A DNA stretch of 64,000 nt from an uncultured Sphingomonas sp. (GCF_913062585.1 NZ_CAJXWX010000007.1:1-64000); one strand, 5' to 3'; shown: positions 34,542 to 44,231, numbered from the stretch's first letter. The notes: generated by a model not told the origin, from the letters alone. Made by a program: numbers and translations.

Positions 34542-35789
34542 TCAGCCGGGCGTCGGCGGGCCCGCCGGTCGCGCCTGTTCGGTCTCGGCAAGCGGGCGGA
34601 CACGGAACAGCAGCGCACTGCCGATCAACGCGACCAGGCCCAGCGCGATGCAGAAGACAACGACGCCGTGCCAATCGCCATGCGTCCACGCGATGCCGCC
34701 CGCCGAGCCCAACACGCTCGACCCCATATAGTAGAAGAACAGATACCAGGCGGCCGCCTGCCCCCGCGCGGCACCGCCCCGCCGCCCGACCCAGGCGCTG
34801 GCGATCGAATGCGCGCCGAAAAAGCCGATGGTGACGACCGCGATGCCTGCAACCACCATCCATAGCGGCGCGGCGGCGGTCAGCGCGACGCCCAGGATCA
34901 GGAGGACGGTCGGCACCCAGAAGACCCGCCGCCGCCCCATCCGCCCCGCCAGCCCGCCGAACAGGCTCGAGCTGATCGACCCCAGGATATAGAGCAGGAA
35001 CACCGCCCCCACCGCCGCCTGCCCCAGGCCATAGGGCGGCGCGAGCAGATGGAATCCGGCATAATTATAGATGGTGACGAAGACGCCCATCAGCAGGAAG
35101 CTCTCCAGATAGAGCAGCCGCAATCCGGGATCGCGGAACAGCACCGCCGCCCCGCGCGGCAGGGCGAGCCAGTCCGCCTCGCTCGCCACGAACCGACGCG
35201 ATGCTGGGGCGAGCCGCCGGAACGCCTCCGCCATGGCCAGCCCCGCCAGCCCGACCGCCGCCAGCGCCCAGCGCCAGTCGGCGACCGCCGCGACCCAGCT
35301 GGCGACCAGCCGCCCGCCCATGCCGCCCAGCGCGCTGCCCGCGATATAGAGGCCCATCGCCGATCCGATCGAGGCCGCATCCACCTCTTCGGCGACATAG
35401 GCCATGGCCACCGCCGGCACCCCCGCCAGCGCAAGGCCCGCCAGGAAACGCAGGGCCAGCAGCCCGTACCAGCCCGGCACGACCGCCGCCGCGAGCGTCA
35501 GCAGCGCCGCCGCCATCATCGCCGCGACCATCAGCGACCGCCGCCCCAGCCGGTCCGACAGCGCCCCCGCCACCAATATGCCGAAGGCCAGCGGCCCGGT
35601 CGCCAGCGACACCGCCAGCGACGCCGCCTCCGCGCTCAACCGGTAATGCGCCGCCAGCAGGGGCAGCAGCGGCTGCACGGCGTAGAGCGTCGAAAAGGTC
35701 GCGAAGCCGGCGAACAGCATCGCCCAGGTCAGGCGACGATAGCCGGGCGTTCCGGCGACCAGAGCGGGGGAGAGGTCGGTCACGGGCAT
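34542..35789 (-). CDS. MFS transporter (YnfM/arabinose-efflux type)
   Basis: 415 aa with 12 hydrophobic helices in two halves. The MFS motif after helix 2 reads G-A-L-S-D-R-L-G-R-R-S, and the second-half counterpart is G-G-L-A-G-R-M-G-R-R-R. The N-terminal Y-R-R-L-T-W-A-M-L-F-A-G-F-A-T-F-S and Y-A-V-Q-P-L-L-P segments match the YnfM-like group of inner-membrane drug or metabolite exporters. The substrate cannot be told. Its 3' end almost touches the convergent secreted-protein gene (3 bases). Confidence 0.92.
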   Translation of the reverse strand: MPVTDLSPALVAGTPGYRRLTWAMLFAGFATFSTLYAVQPLLPLLAAHYRLSAEAASLAVSLATGPLAFGILVAGALSDRLGRRSLMVAAMMAAALLTLAAAVVPGWYGLLALRFLAGLALAGVPAVAMAYVAEEVDAASIGSAMGLYIAGSALGGMGGRLVASWVAAVADWRWALAAVGLAGLAMAEAFRRLAPASRRFVASEADWLALPRGAAVLFRDPGLRLLYLESFLLMGVFVTIYNYAGFHLLAPPYGLGQAAVGAVFLLYILGSISSSLFGGLAGRMGRRRVFWVPTVLLILGVALTAAAPLWMVVAGIAVVTIGFFGAHSIASAWVGRRGGAARGQAAAWYLFFYYMGSSVLGSAGGIAWTHGDWHGVVVFCIALGLVALIGSALLFRVRPLAETEQARPAGPPTPG

Positions 35790-35905
35790 TCCTTGGTTCG
35801 CACATGCAACGGATCAGCCGCCCGGGGGCTCCCCCCGCAAGATGCGCCATTGCCTCTTCCATAATTTGTCCCGATGACGAAACCCGACACAGCCAGGATA
35901 TGGAT

Positions 35906-37006
35906 ATGAGCGAACCCGCCGCGCAGCCGCTGATGAAGGACCTGCTCGGCCCGGCCGCCCTGCGCGCGATCGCCGATGCCGGGGTCGCCGCATCGCCCGA
36001 TTTCGATCGCTCCGCCTTTCTCGACGCGGCGTCGACCGGACTGGAGGCGCTGTCGGTCATGGAGCGGGTGCGGCATATCGCCGATGCGCTGCATGTCGCC
36101 CTGCCCCGTGACTATCCGCAGGCGGTCGCGATCCTGCGCGCCATGGGCCCGCGCCTGACCCACGCGTTCCAGGCCTTTGCGATCACCGAATATGTCGCAC
36201 GCCACGGCCTGCACGATGTCGAGCGGTCGATGGCGGCGCTGGCCGACCTGACCCGGTTCGGTTCGGCGGAGTTCGCCATCCGGCCCTTTCTGGCGCAGGA
36301 TCCGGACGCGATCCTGGCGCGCATGACCGACTGGGCGATGCATCCCGACGCGCATGTCCGCCGCCTGGCCAGCGAAGGCAGCCGCCCCCGCCTGCCCTGG
36401 GCGGCGCGCGTCCCTGCGCTGAAGGACGACCCGACACGCGCCGCGCCGATCCTGGAGCGGTTGAAAGCCGATCCCAGCCTCTATGTCCGCAAATCGGTGG
36501 CCAATCACCTGAACGACATCGGCAAGGATCGCCCGGACTGGCTGGTCGAGCGGCTGTCGGATTGGCCGCAGGACGATCCGCGTACCGCCTGGATCGTCCG
36601 CCACGCGTTGCGCACGCGGATCAAACAGGGCGACGCCGCCGCGCTGGCGCTGGTCGGCGCAAGCCTGGAGGTAGCCGTCGAGGTGCGTGATTTCGCGGTC
36701 GCCCCAGCCGTCGTCCATCTGGGCGAGAGCATCGCGATCACGGCCGACCTCCACTCGCGCGCGGCGACGCGCCAGCGCCTCGTCGTCGATTACCGGCTGC
36801 ATTACGCCCGCGCCGCGGGCAGGACGGCGGCCAAGGTGTTCAAGCTGAAGACCTTCGATCTGGGCGCGGGCGAGACGACGCGTATCGCCCGCGCCCAGGT
36901 CATCCGCGACTTCAGCACCCGCCGGCACCATGGCGGCCGCCACCGGGTCGAACTGCTGGTCAACGGCCGTACCCTGGCGGAGGCCGTGTTCGATCTGGCG
37001 GTCTGA
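35906..37006 (+). CDS. AlkC/AlkD-type DNA alkylation repair protein
   Basis: 366 aa. HEAT-like helical repeats with W-x2-H-P-x-x-H-V-R-R-L-A-S-E-G-S-R-P-R-L-P-W (about residues 149-170) are the hallmark of the AlkC branch of base-excision glycosylases, which remove 3-methyladenine-type lesions. S-V-A-N-H-L-N-D-I near 195 is also typical. The last 100 residues form a beta-rich extension (AITADLHSRAATRQ...ARAQVIRDFSTRRHHGG) that matches the immunoglobulin-like domain of longer AlkC proteins. The ATG at 35906 has AGGA seven bases upstream; an ATG six bases earlier would have none. Confidence 0.88.
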   Translation: MSEPAAQPLMKDLLGPAALRAIADAGVAASPDFDRSAFLDAASTGLEALSVMERVRHIADALHVALPRDYPQAVAILRAMGPRLTHAFQAFAITEYVARHGLHDVERSMAALADLTRFGSAEFAIRPFLAQDPDAILARMTDWAMHPDAHVRRLASEGSRPRLPWAARVPALKDDPTRAAPILERLKADPSLYVRKSVANHLNDIGKDRPDWLVERLSDWPQDDPRTAWIVRHALRTRIKQGDAAALALVGASLEVAVEVRDFAVAPAVVHLGESIAITADLHSRAATRQRLVVDYRLHYARAAGRTAAKVFKLKTFDLGAGETTRIARAQVIRDFSTRRHHGGRHRVELLVNGRTLAEAVFDLAV

Positions 37007-37096
37007 TACTCTCCAAGCGGGGCGGATCGGCATTCACGTTCTTCCCTCTCCCCTGGTCAGGGGGGGACGGTTAGCGGAGCTTGGGTGAGGGGTTGA

Positions 37097-37301
37097 GCGA
37101 GCCTGAAGGCTCGCGCGCTGCTGGAGGAGGATGCGGGGCCGGTCGGCGGCTATGTCCTCGCCGACCTGGCCGACGATCCCTATCGCAGCCCGGTCGGCGC
37201 GCTGATCCGGCGCGGCGGTGGAGCCGGCGCTGGTCCTCGCACGTGGCGAGGGCGCCCGCTACCTGCCCGGCTGGTGCGGGGTGGGGCCCGACGGACTATA
37301 A
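37097..37301 (+). pseudogene. frameshifted remnant of an unidentified gene
   Basis: The 314-base gap 37007-37320 contains protein-like sequence in two frames. One runs from 37097 (S-L-K-A-R-A-L-L-E-E-D-A-G-P then GGYVLADLADDPYRSP and VGALIRRG). The other continues from 37218 (VEPALVLARGEGARYLPGWC, then GVGPDGL and stop at 37299-37301). They join if one base is lost near 37211-37218. There is no start codon; a stop at 37094-37096 cuts the 5' side. I do not recognise the family. Upstream, 37041-37095 is a degraded palindromic repeat. Confidence 0.4.
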
Positions 37302-37320
37302 CCGCCGGGCCTCAGGCCGT

Positions 37321-39765
37321 TCACCAGTTCAGGCCCGCTCGCGCATAGACGTAACGCCCGTTGAAGCCGAAGGGCGAGAAATACGGGAAGCCCAGCACGC
37401 CGGTCGAGTTGTTGGCGAGCGCCGTCGCGCGCGGATAGACGTCGAACAGGTTGCTGACGCCGATGCCGATCTGCGCGCCCTTGGGGGCCGAGTAGCGGAT
37501 CTCCAGATCGGTGATCGCCCGGTTGCCGGTCAGCACGTCGGCGGCGGGCGTCGTGCCCGGCTGGTTGACATTGCCATAATAGGTCACGCGGGCCAGCGCG
37601 CCGAGCCGGTCCAGCGACCAGTCGATCGTGCCCGTCACCTTCTCGCCCGGCGTGCCCTCTTCCAGCGTCAGAATGCGGCTGCGCGCGAACAGCGTCGGCG
37701 CGGGGTTCAGCGTCGCGGTCGAGGTCGGCACCCGCGTCACGTCGATGGTGTTGATGTTGCCCGCCACCGTGAAGTCGAAGGTCCCGGCGCTCTCGGTGCG
37801 CGCGCGGTAATGGCCGACCACGTCGATGCCCTTGGCGGTGCTCGCCAGCCCGTTGATGAAGAAGCGCGCCGCCGAGACGTCCAGCGGGAGGAGCAGGCTG
37901 GCGACCTGGGGGTTGTTGGCCGCCTGGATATTCTCCGACAGGCCGATCTGGTCGCGGATATGGATGCGATAGGCATCCACCGTCAGGTCGAAGCCCCCGG
38001 CGCGGATCACCGTGCCGATCGACAGGTTGGTCGACTTTTCGGGCCGCAGCGGCAGGCCGCCGAGCGCCACACCCACCGGGTCGGTCGAGGGGAAGGTGCC
38101 GGTCTGGATCGGCACGCCATTGGTCACGACCGAAGCCGTCTGGGTGAAATATTGCTGTTGCAGCGACGGCGCGCGGAAGCCGGTCGAGGCGGTGCCGCGC
38201 AGCGCGAACCAGTCGGTCACGTCGTAGCGCGCCGACACCTTGCCGGTCGCGGTCGAGCCGAAGTCCGAATAATCCTCGCCACGCCCTGCAATGCCGAGCA
38301 GCAGCTTGTCGGTGACCTGCGCCTCGACATCGAGATAGATGCTGCCGCTGCGGCGGCCACGCTTGATGGCGTTCTTGGGCTGGAACCCGCCAAAGCCCTG
38401 CGCGCCGCGCGAAACGCCGGGCACGAACCCGGTTTCCGGCGCGCCGTAGGACGCCAGTTCGCCCGGCGAGATCTTGTAACCCTCGCGCCGCCCCTCGATG
38501 CCGAAGGCGACGTTCAGCGACTGGAACACGTCGAACTTGCGCGTCACGTCCAGCCCGGCGACATACTGGTCATAGGCGACCTGGCCGTCATAGAAATTCT
38601 TCGGCGTCGCCGCCCCATACGCATAGTTGGCCGAGTTCAGCGTGCGGAAGTCGACGATGTTGCGACCATAGCTGAGCGACAGGTCGACATTGTATCCGCC
38701 GACATCGCCGCGCAGGCCGACCGCCGAATTGATGTCCTTCGACTTGGTGTTGATGATCGGCAGGAAGCCGTTGGGATAACCGGCCGTGATCGTCGCCGTG
38801 CTGGGGTTGCGCGGGAAGGCCGCGCCGCGCGTGTCGCGATCCTGATAGCCGCCAAAGGCATAGAGGCTGAGATTGTCGGTCAGCGAGGCGCCCGCATTGA
38901 CGAAGCCGGTGAACTGCTCGACCTCCGGATCGCCATAGCGGCCGGTGATGCGGTTGGGCGTCACGCGCCGGTCGATATCGGCGCGGTTGGTCGGCTCGCG
39001 CTTGGTATATTCGCCCGACACGGTCACGAAACCGTCGCTGCCGAAGCCAAAGCCCTGCCAGGCCGAGGCGGTGACGACCGGCTCGCCATTGACGCGGCGG
39101 CTGTTCGCGGCGGTATCGACTTGCGTGTTGTAGAAGCCGTAGGTCACCGAGGCGCCGCCGCCCGAGCGCGCCTCGCGCAGCCGCAGGTTGACGACACCGG
39201 CGATCGCGTCCGAGCCATATTGCGCCGAGGCACCGTCGCGCAGCACCTCGATCCGGTCGAGCGCGACCGTGGGGATGGTGTTGAGGTCGACCGCCGCCGA
39301 ACCACGCCCCACCGTGCCGTTGGTGTTGAGGTTCGCCGAGGTGTGGCCACGAATGCCGTTGATCAGGACCAAAGTCTGGTCGGGCGACAGGCCGCGCAGC
39401 GTCGCGGGGCGGATCGCGTCGGTCGCGTCATTCGCCGAGGGGCGCGGGAAGTCGATCGAAGGAGCGATGGTCGCCAGCGCGGCGGCCAGTTCGGTCGTCC
39501 CCTGCCGCTGCAGGCTGGCGCCGCTCAGCACGTCGACCGGCGATACGCTGTCCAGGCGCGTGCGCCCTTCCGCGCGGGTGCCGGTGACGATGATCTCGTC
39601 ACCCGCGCCCGCCGCCGTGGCGGGGGCCTGCGCGGCCTGATCGTCCGGCTGAGCCTGGGGCTGGGCCTGTGTCGGCGACGGTGCGACCGTCTGCGCGGCG
39701 ACGCACTGCGCGCCAAGTGCCAGCAACGAAACCCCGATAAGGGCGATGGTGCGACCCTGTGTCAT
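37321..39765 (-). CDS. TonB-dependent receptor (vitamin/carbohydrate type)
   Basis: 814 aa from ATG 39765; the open frame further upstream is Arg/Ser-rich and not used. Signal peptide ends V-A-A-Q. TonB box region E-I-I-V-T-G-T-R. Plug blocks: A-T-L-R-G-L-S-P-D-Q-T-L-V-L-I-N-G-I-R and IEVLRDGASAQYGSDAIAGV, giving the long-plug type of receptor used for many substrates in sphingomonads. The C-terminus is V-Y-A-R-A-G-L-N-W, with the terminal Trp of the barrel. Substrate unknown. It lies 166 bases after the TSUP gene on the same strand, so it may be the last gene of that group or separately transcribed. Confidence 0.93.
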   Translation of the reverse strand: MTQGRTIALIGVSLLALGAQCVAAQTVAPSPTQAQPQAQPDDQAAQAPATAAGAGDEIIVTGTRAEGRTRLDSVSPVDVLSGASLQRQGTTELAAALATIAPSIDFPRPSANDATDAIRPATLRGLSPDQTLVLINGIRGHTSANLNTNGTVGRGSAAVDLNTIPTVALDRIEVLRDGASAQYGSDAIAGVVNLRLREARSGGGASVTYGFYNTQVDTAANSRRVNGEPVVTASAWQGFGFGSDGFVTVSGEYTKREPTNRADIDRRVTPNRITGRYGDPEVEQFTGFVNAGASLTDNLSLYAFGGYQDRDTRGAAFPRNPSTATITAGYPNGFLPIINTKSKDINSAVGLRGDVGGYNVDLSLSYGRNIVDFRTLNSANYAYGAATPKNFYDGQVAYDQYVAGLDVTRKFDVFQSLNVAFGIEGRREGYKISPGELASYGAPETGFVPGVSRGAQGFGGFQPKNAIKRGRRSGSIYLDVEAQVTDKLLLGIAGRGEDYSDFGSTATGKVSARYDVTDWFALRGTASTGFRAPSLQQQYFTQTASVVTNGVPIQTGTFPSTDPVGVALGGLPLRPEKSTNLSIGTVIRAGGFDLTVDAYRIHIRDQIGLSENIQAANNPQVASLLLPLDVSAARFFINGLASTAKGIDVVGHYRARTESAGTFDFTVAGNINTIDVTRVPTSTATLNPAPTLFARSRILTLEEGTPGEKVTGTIDWSLDRLGALARVTYYGNVNQPGTTPAADVLTGNRAITDLEIRYSAPKGAQIGIGVSNLFDVYPRATALANNSTGVLGFPYFSPFGFNGRYVYARAGLNW

Positions 39766-39931
39766 TCCCTGAATCCTTGTTCTGCTCCCGGCTGTCGCGC
39801 GTGGCGCGGCACCGGGGCGTGCGTCTGTAACGCCCGAGCGAACGGAAACAGGCCAAAGAATTTCTATTGGGCCGGTAGGAATTCGGTTTTTTCCGTGTCC
39901 TATGATGATGTTGGCGAGACGTCGGCCCTGG

Positions 39932-40981
39932 TCAGGCGGTCGGCGCGCCGTCGTCGGGGGGCAGGTCGATCTCCACGATCCGATGCCCGCGGCGCAGGCG
40001 AATCTCGTAATGATGCTGCCCGGCAAAGACCTCTTCGATACCGATGATCGTCGCCGATCCGACGATACCGGGCAGCGCGGCGCGCAATCGGTGCGGCAGG
40101 TCGGCGGCGCTGACCGGCCGCTCGAAGGACAGGCCGCCTTCGGCCTCATGCTCGACGGCGGCGCGCGGGCGCCCTTGCCAATAGAGCTGCAATTCCTGCT
40201 CGTCGCCCGGCGCGACAAAGGCGATCCAGGCGCGCTGCGCGGCCATGATATGGCCGGTCGACAGCGTCACCAGCGCGATTCCCGACGCGACCATGGCGGC
40301 GAGACCCGCCCGCCGGAACAGGCTTTCGCGCATCCGCCCCAGGATCGACGGCGCGGCGACCGAGGCGAGCATGGCGGCGCCCGCGACCACGGCCCCGGCC
40401 ACCAGCGCGGGCCGGGTCAACAGGCCGAACCAGGCATAGATGGCGAGCTTCAACAGGTGCAGCAGCACCTCGTTGGTGGCACGGGTCGCGACGATCTCGT
40501 CCTTGGACAGGCCCATCCGGTAATAAGCCCGGTTGAACACCACCCCGACCGCCCCGGTGAACCCCGACAACAGGCCCGCCGCCGCTCCCAGCCATGGCAG
40601 GCGGCCGAGCGGCAGCAGCGGCTCGGCGCCGGGTACGGGCATCCGCCGGAACAGCGCGGGCAGGTTGAACAGCAGAAAGCCGCCCAGCATCAGCTCGACA
40701 TAGACCGCATCGAACCGCGTCAGCAGCCACGCGCCCAGCGCCGCCGCCGGCAGCGCGGTCGGCACGAAGCGGCGCACCACGTCCCAGCGGACATGCCGCC
40801 GGAACACGCCCAGCCGCGACAGTGAACTGGCCGCCGTCCCGATCGACAGCGCCGCCGGGACCGAGGCGACCGGCACGACCAGCCGCAGCAGCGGGATGAG
40901 GACGAGCCCCGCTCCGCCGCCCGCCACCGCGCTGACGACGAAGGCCAGGAACGCGGTGACGAAGAGCAGCAGGACGATCAT
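39932..40981 (-). CDS. TSUP (TauE/SafE) family permease fused to a PepSY-like tail
   Basis: 349 aa. Residues 1-250 contain about eight hydrophobic helices with the TSUP pattern (A-V-A-G-G-G-A-G-L-V-L-I-P-L-L near 18-32 and a second repeat around 130-150). After the last helix comes a soluble tail; residues 288-345 fit the PepSY-like pattern D-L-P-x2-L-x3-L-P-G-x8-G-I-E-E-V-x5-H-Y-E-I-x-L-x2-G-H-x-I-V-E-I-D-L. Plain TSUP transporters end at about 250-270 aa, so this is a fusion. The gene starts 10 bases after the receptor stop and belongs to the acid-phosphatase operon. TSUP proteins move small anions (sulfite, sulfonates, organic acids); the substrate here is unknown. Confidence 0.85.
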   Translation of the reverse strand: MIVLLLFVTAFLAFVVSAVAGGGAGLVLIPLLRLVVPVASVPAALSIGTAASSLSRLGVFRRHVRWDVVRRFVPTALPAAALGAWLLTRFDAVYVELMLGGFLLFNLPALFRRMPVPGAEPLLPLGRLPWLGAAAGLLSGFTGAVGVVFNRAYYRMGLSKDEIVATRATNEVLLHLLKLAIYAWFGLLTRPALVAGAVVAGAAMLASVAAPSILGRMRESLFRRAGLAAMVASGIALVTLSTGHIMAAQRAWIAFVAPGDEQELQLYWQGRPRAAVEHEAEGGLSFERPVSAADLPHRLRAALPGIVGSATIIGIEEVFAGQHHYEIRLRRGHRIVEIDLPPDDGAPTA

Positions 40982-40991
40982 CGGCGTGACA

Positions 40992-43505
40992 TCATCGGAA
41001 CGAAATGCCCGCCGTCAACAGGAAGGAGCGCGGCGGCAGATAGTTGAACTGGTCGAGCTGGCCATAGCCCGACTGATAGGCCTTTCCGTTGATCGTGGTC
41101 GTCGGCGCGCCCGAACTGCTGGTCGCGATCTGCGTCACCGCCCGGCTGTTGAAGACGTTGTTGACCGTCACGCCCAGCTTCAGCCCGCCCTGGATCTGCT
41201 GGCTGATCGCGAACTGCCCGATGCTGTAGGGGCGGATGCGGTACAGGCGGAAGCCGGGGCTGCCATTATAGTCGTTGGCATATTGCGGGCCGGTATATTT
41301 CTGGTCGAACGACAGGCGGAACCCGTCCCGGCGGAAGATGAAGCCCGCCGCCGCCGTGGTGAAGGGCGCCTTGCCGATCTGCGCGTCGGTCTGGACGCTG
41401 CGCGCCTGGTTGTACGAGCCGTTGCCGAAGATGGTCAGGCCCCGGATCGGCATGACGCTGAGCTGGCCCTCGACGCCCTTGTAGCGGACCTGGCCCTGGT
41501 TCACGAGCAGCGTCTGGTCGCAGCCGGTGGTCGTGCAGGTGCCGATCTTGTTTTCGACATTGATGATATAGCCATCGACGTCGAGCGAGACGCTGTGCCC
41601 GTGCCAGACGGTGCCGATCTGATAGTTGGTCGTCGTCTGCGGCTTCAGCTGGTCGAGCGCGGTGACGAGCTGGCCCGAGGCGGAATAGAAGCTCGACAGG
41701 TCGGGCACGTACATGCCCTGGGCATATTGACCATAGAAAGACCAGTTGTTCCGCACCTGCCAATTGGCGGTCAGGAAGGGCAGCGTCTTGGTCCAGGTTG
41801 CGCTCAGGTCCATCGGCACGCGGGTCTTCTGCTGCAGGACGGCGTCGACGCCGCGCGTGAAATGGACATATTTGACGCCCGGCGTGATGGTCACGCCGTC
41901 GACCGGGCGGATCTCCATCTCGCCGAACAGCTGATATTGGTGCCAGGTCGAATGCTGCGCGAAGTTGATGTTCGCCTGGGCGATCGACGGCAGGGTGCTG
42001 GTCGCCGCGGTGCCGCTCGCGAACTTCTCGTTATAGCTGGGCAGGCCGGTGGTGCGGTCCAGGTCGAAATTGTGGCGGTCGGTGACGGCATATTCATACC
42101 ATCCGCCCAGCCGCAGCTTGCCGAAGCCGAAGTCGTAATCCGCCTGGCCGATATAGCCGAAGACGCGGTACTTGTTCAGCTTGTCATAGCCCAGCACGTC
42201 GTTGCCGCCCGATACCGCGACATAGGGCGAGGCGGCGGTGCCCGCCCCGGTGAAGCCGGTGACGACGCCGGTCGACTTGACCTGGAACACCGGCAAGGTG
42301 CCGCCCTTGGGCACGCCGAAGGACGAGCTGCCGTTCCCCGACAGGGTGTTGTTGGTATAACCGTACATATAGGCGCGGTTGTCGAGGGTCAGGCCGCCGC
42401 CCAGATTGCTCTGTAGCCGCAGATACGAGAAATCGGTCGTCTTGTCGGTGCGGTTATAATCCCAATAGTCATGCTGGGTCGGATCATTGCCCAGGCCGTA
42501 ATTGGCGCCGAACTTGCCGACCTGCGAGGTGGCCGAGCAATTCTGTCCGCTCAGCTGGGTCAGCGGCTGGCCGTCGGGGCCCAGCGCGGTCGTGGTCAGC
42601 GCCTTGGGATTGGCGGCGTTATAGGCGTCGGTCGCCGCACTGCCGCAGGTCGCGCCCTTCAGCACGTCCGATTGGTAATAGAAATTGCGGTTCCAGCTGC
42701 CCATCACGGTCAGCGTGTTGGCCGCGCCGATCGGCACCACCGCCTTGCCGAACAGATTCTTCGACCCGACCCGCGAATAGGTCAACGCGCCGTCCGAGGT
42801 GAGATACTGGCCGGTCAGCACGATGCGCGTGCCGCCCAGCTTGTCGATGCTGCCGCTCTGGATCAGCGCACGGCCCAGGAAGGTGTTCCAGTTGCCCAGG
42901 ATCGCCTCGCCGCGCACCTCGGAGCGGTCCGATGCGGCGCGCGAATACATGTTGATATTGCCGCCATAGCTGGCCTGGCCCAGCTGGCTGGCATTGCCGG
43001 GACCGCGATCGACGACAATCGTCTCGATCGTGTTGGACGGGAAGAAGGCCGTCGAATGGTGCGTCGGATTGTTGGTGTCGGCAAAGGGGATGGAGTCGTA
43101 GGTGACGTTGTACTCGCCGTCCTGGAACCCGCGGATCGTCGCCTTGGTCTCGCTGAGGCCATAGCCATTGCCCGCGCCCGAGATCGACACGCCGGGGGTC
43201 AGCGCGATCAGTTCGTTGACGTCGGCCGTCGCGGCGGTGTTCTCGATAAAGTCGCGGCTGACCGCCGATTGCGGCTGGGTGGTGGTCAGCGAGGCGGTGA
43301 AGGGCGCGGCCTCGGCGGTGCGCGATCCGGTGACGATGACGTCGGAGGTGGTCAGCGACTGTTTGTCATTGGCCTGCCCCTTCTGGTCGGCGCTGGTCGA
43401 CTGGTCGGCGGCGGGATCGGTCGTCACCGGATCGGCCTGGGCGATGGCGGGCAGGACGAGGGCGGAAGCGGCCAGCAGGGCGGCGCGGAAAGGCGTGCGG
43501 ATCAT
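40992..43505 (-). CDS. TonB-dependent receptor of the acid-phosphatase operon
   Basis: 837 aa. Signal peptide ends I-A-Q-A-D. TonB box region S-D-V-I-V-T-G-S-R. The plug has A-T-I-R-G-F-Q-D-G-E-Y-N-V-T-Y-D and D-R-G-P-G-N-A-S-Q-L-G-Q-A-S-Y-G-G. This group with G-x-x-G-D-x-x-Y-D-G-I-P-F-x-D-x-x-x-P-T-H-H resembles receptors often found with phytases and phosphatases in sphingomonads. Several Cys pairs lie in extracellular loops. The barrel ends A-G-I-S-F-R. AAGGA is six bases before the ATG. It follows the phosphatase gene after 27 bases. Confidence 0.92.
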   Translation of the reverse strand: MIRTPFRAALLAASALVLPAIAQADPVTTDPAADQSTSADQKGQANDKQSLTTSDVIVTGSRTAEAAPFTASLTTTQPQSAVSRDFIENTAATADVNELIALTPGVSISGAGNGYGLSETKATIRGFQDGEYNVTYDSIPFADTNNPTHHSTAFFPSNTIETIVVDRGPGNASQLGQASYGGNINMYSRAASDRSEVRGEAILGNWNTFLGRALIQSGSIDKLGGTRIVLTGQYLTSDGALTYSRVGSKNLFGKAVVPIGAANTLTVMGSWNRNFYYQSDVLKGATCGSAATDAYNAANPKALTTTALGPDGQPLTQLSGQNCSATSQVGKFGANYGLGNDPTQHDYWDYNRTDKTTDFSYLRLQSNLGGGLTLDNRAYMYGYTNNTLSGNGSSSFGVPKGGTLPVFQVKSTGVVTGFTGAGTAASPYVAVSGGNDVLGYDKLNKYRVFGYIGQADYDFGFGKLRLGGWYEYAVTDRHNFDLDRTTGLPSYNEKFASGTAATSTLPSIAQANINFAQHSTWHQYQLFGEMEIRPVDGVTITPGVKYVHFTRGVDAVLQQKTRVPMDLSATWTKTLPFLTANWQVRNNWSFYGQYAQGMYVPDLSSFYSASGQLVTALDQLKPQTTTNYQIGTVWHGHSVSLDVDGYIINVENKIGTCTTTGCDQTLLVNQGQVRYKGVEGQLSVMPIRGLTIFGNGSYNQARSVQTDAQIGKAPFTTAAAGFIFRRDGFRLSFDQKYTGPQYANDYNGSPGFRLYRIRPYSIGQFAISQQIQGGLKLGVTVNNVFNSRAVTQIATSSSGAPTTTINGKAYQSGYGQLDQFNYLPPRSFLLTAGISFR

Positions 43506-43532
43506 CGTCGTTCCTTGATGGAAAAGGGTGGT

Positions 43533-44231
43533 TCAGCGGCGGGCGAGTTCGGCGCGGGCGGCCGCGACCTGATCGGCCAGGCGCGGATCATGGAGCAGAC
43601 GGTCGGCGACCAGCTGGCCCAGCGCATGGCCCGCCTCGATATCGGAGGGGTAATGGACGGCGCAGATGGCGCGCCCCTCGGCATAGTCGCGCGCACGGTC
43701 CAGGATGGCGGGCGCGCGGTCCGGCATCAGCTGCGCCAGCGTCCAGCCGGTCGACCAGGCAAAGGCCGAATGGCCGCTGGGATAGCTGTCGTCGACGCCC
43801 TTGCCCTTGCCGCAATGGGGCAGGGTCGGGTCGGTGCGATAGGGACGCGCGCGGCGGAAATGATCCTTGGCCGCATCGACGATGGCGCTCGTCTCGGCAT
43901 CCACCCGCGCCAGCAGCGCGGCGGTGGCGGGCAGTGCGGTCAGGTCGACGCCGGTGACGGCGTTGAAGGCGTGCGGACCCTTGTCATGGCCATCGGCATC
44001 GGCACGCGCGATCCGCTCGGCCGACGCCGCGCGGTGCAGGGCGCGCAGATAGGCCAGTTCCTGCCGCGCGACGACCGAATCCGGCGCGGGCGGCGGCGCG
44101 ACGATCGACGCGGGCGCATAGCCCTGCGGATCGAGCAATGTGGCAGCCGGGCGGTCATGATCCTTGGCGACCGCATCGCCCCCCAAAAGGCCGACCGCCA
44201 GCGCGACCGCCATCCCATAACGCAAATGCAT
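43533..44231 (-). CDS. class A non-specific acid phosphatase (PAP2 family)
   Basis: 232 aa with a signal peptide (MHLRYGMAVALAVGLLGGDAVA). The three phosphatase motifs are complete: K-D-H-F-R-R-A-R-P (KX6RP), Y-P-S-G-H-S (PSGH), and A-x5-H-Y-P-S-D-I-E-A-G-H (SRX5HX3D-like). Residue spacing and size match PhoN-type class A acid phosphatases, which release phosphate from many organic esters in the periplasm. The first gene of an operon with a receptor and a TSUP permease. GGGGAAAAG precedes the ATG. A PHO-box-like site lies 78-95 bases upstream. Confidence 0.93.
   Translation of the reverse strand: MHLRYGMAVALAVGLLGGDAVAKDHDRPAATLLDPQGYAPASIVAPPPAPDSVVARQELAYLRALHRAASAERIARADADGHDKGPHAFNAVTGVDLTALPATAALLARVDAETSAIVDAAKDHFRRARPYRTDPTLPHCGKGKGVDDSYPSGHSAFAWSTGWTLAQLMPDRAPAILDRARDYAEGRAICAVHYPSDIEAGHALGQLVADRLLHDPRLADQVAAARAELARR

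Noticed and set aside
37081..40047. A 988-codon open frame on the plus strand across the receptor at 37321-39765
   Set aside because: Shadow of the receptor; composition is Arg/Asp/Ala-rich and lacks any family feature.
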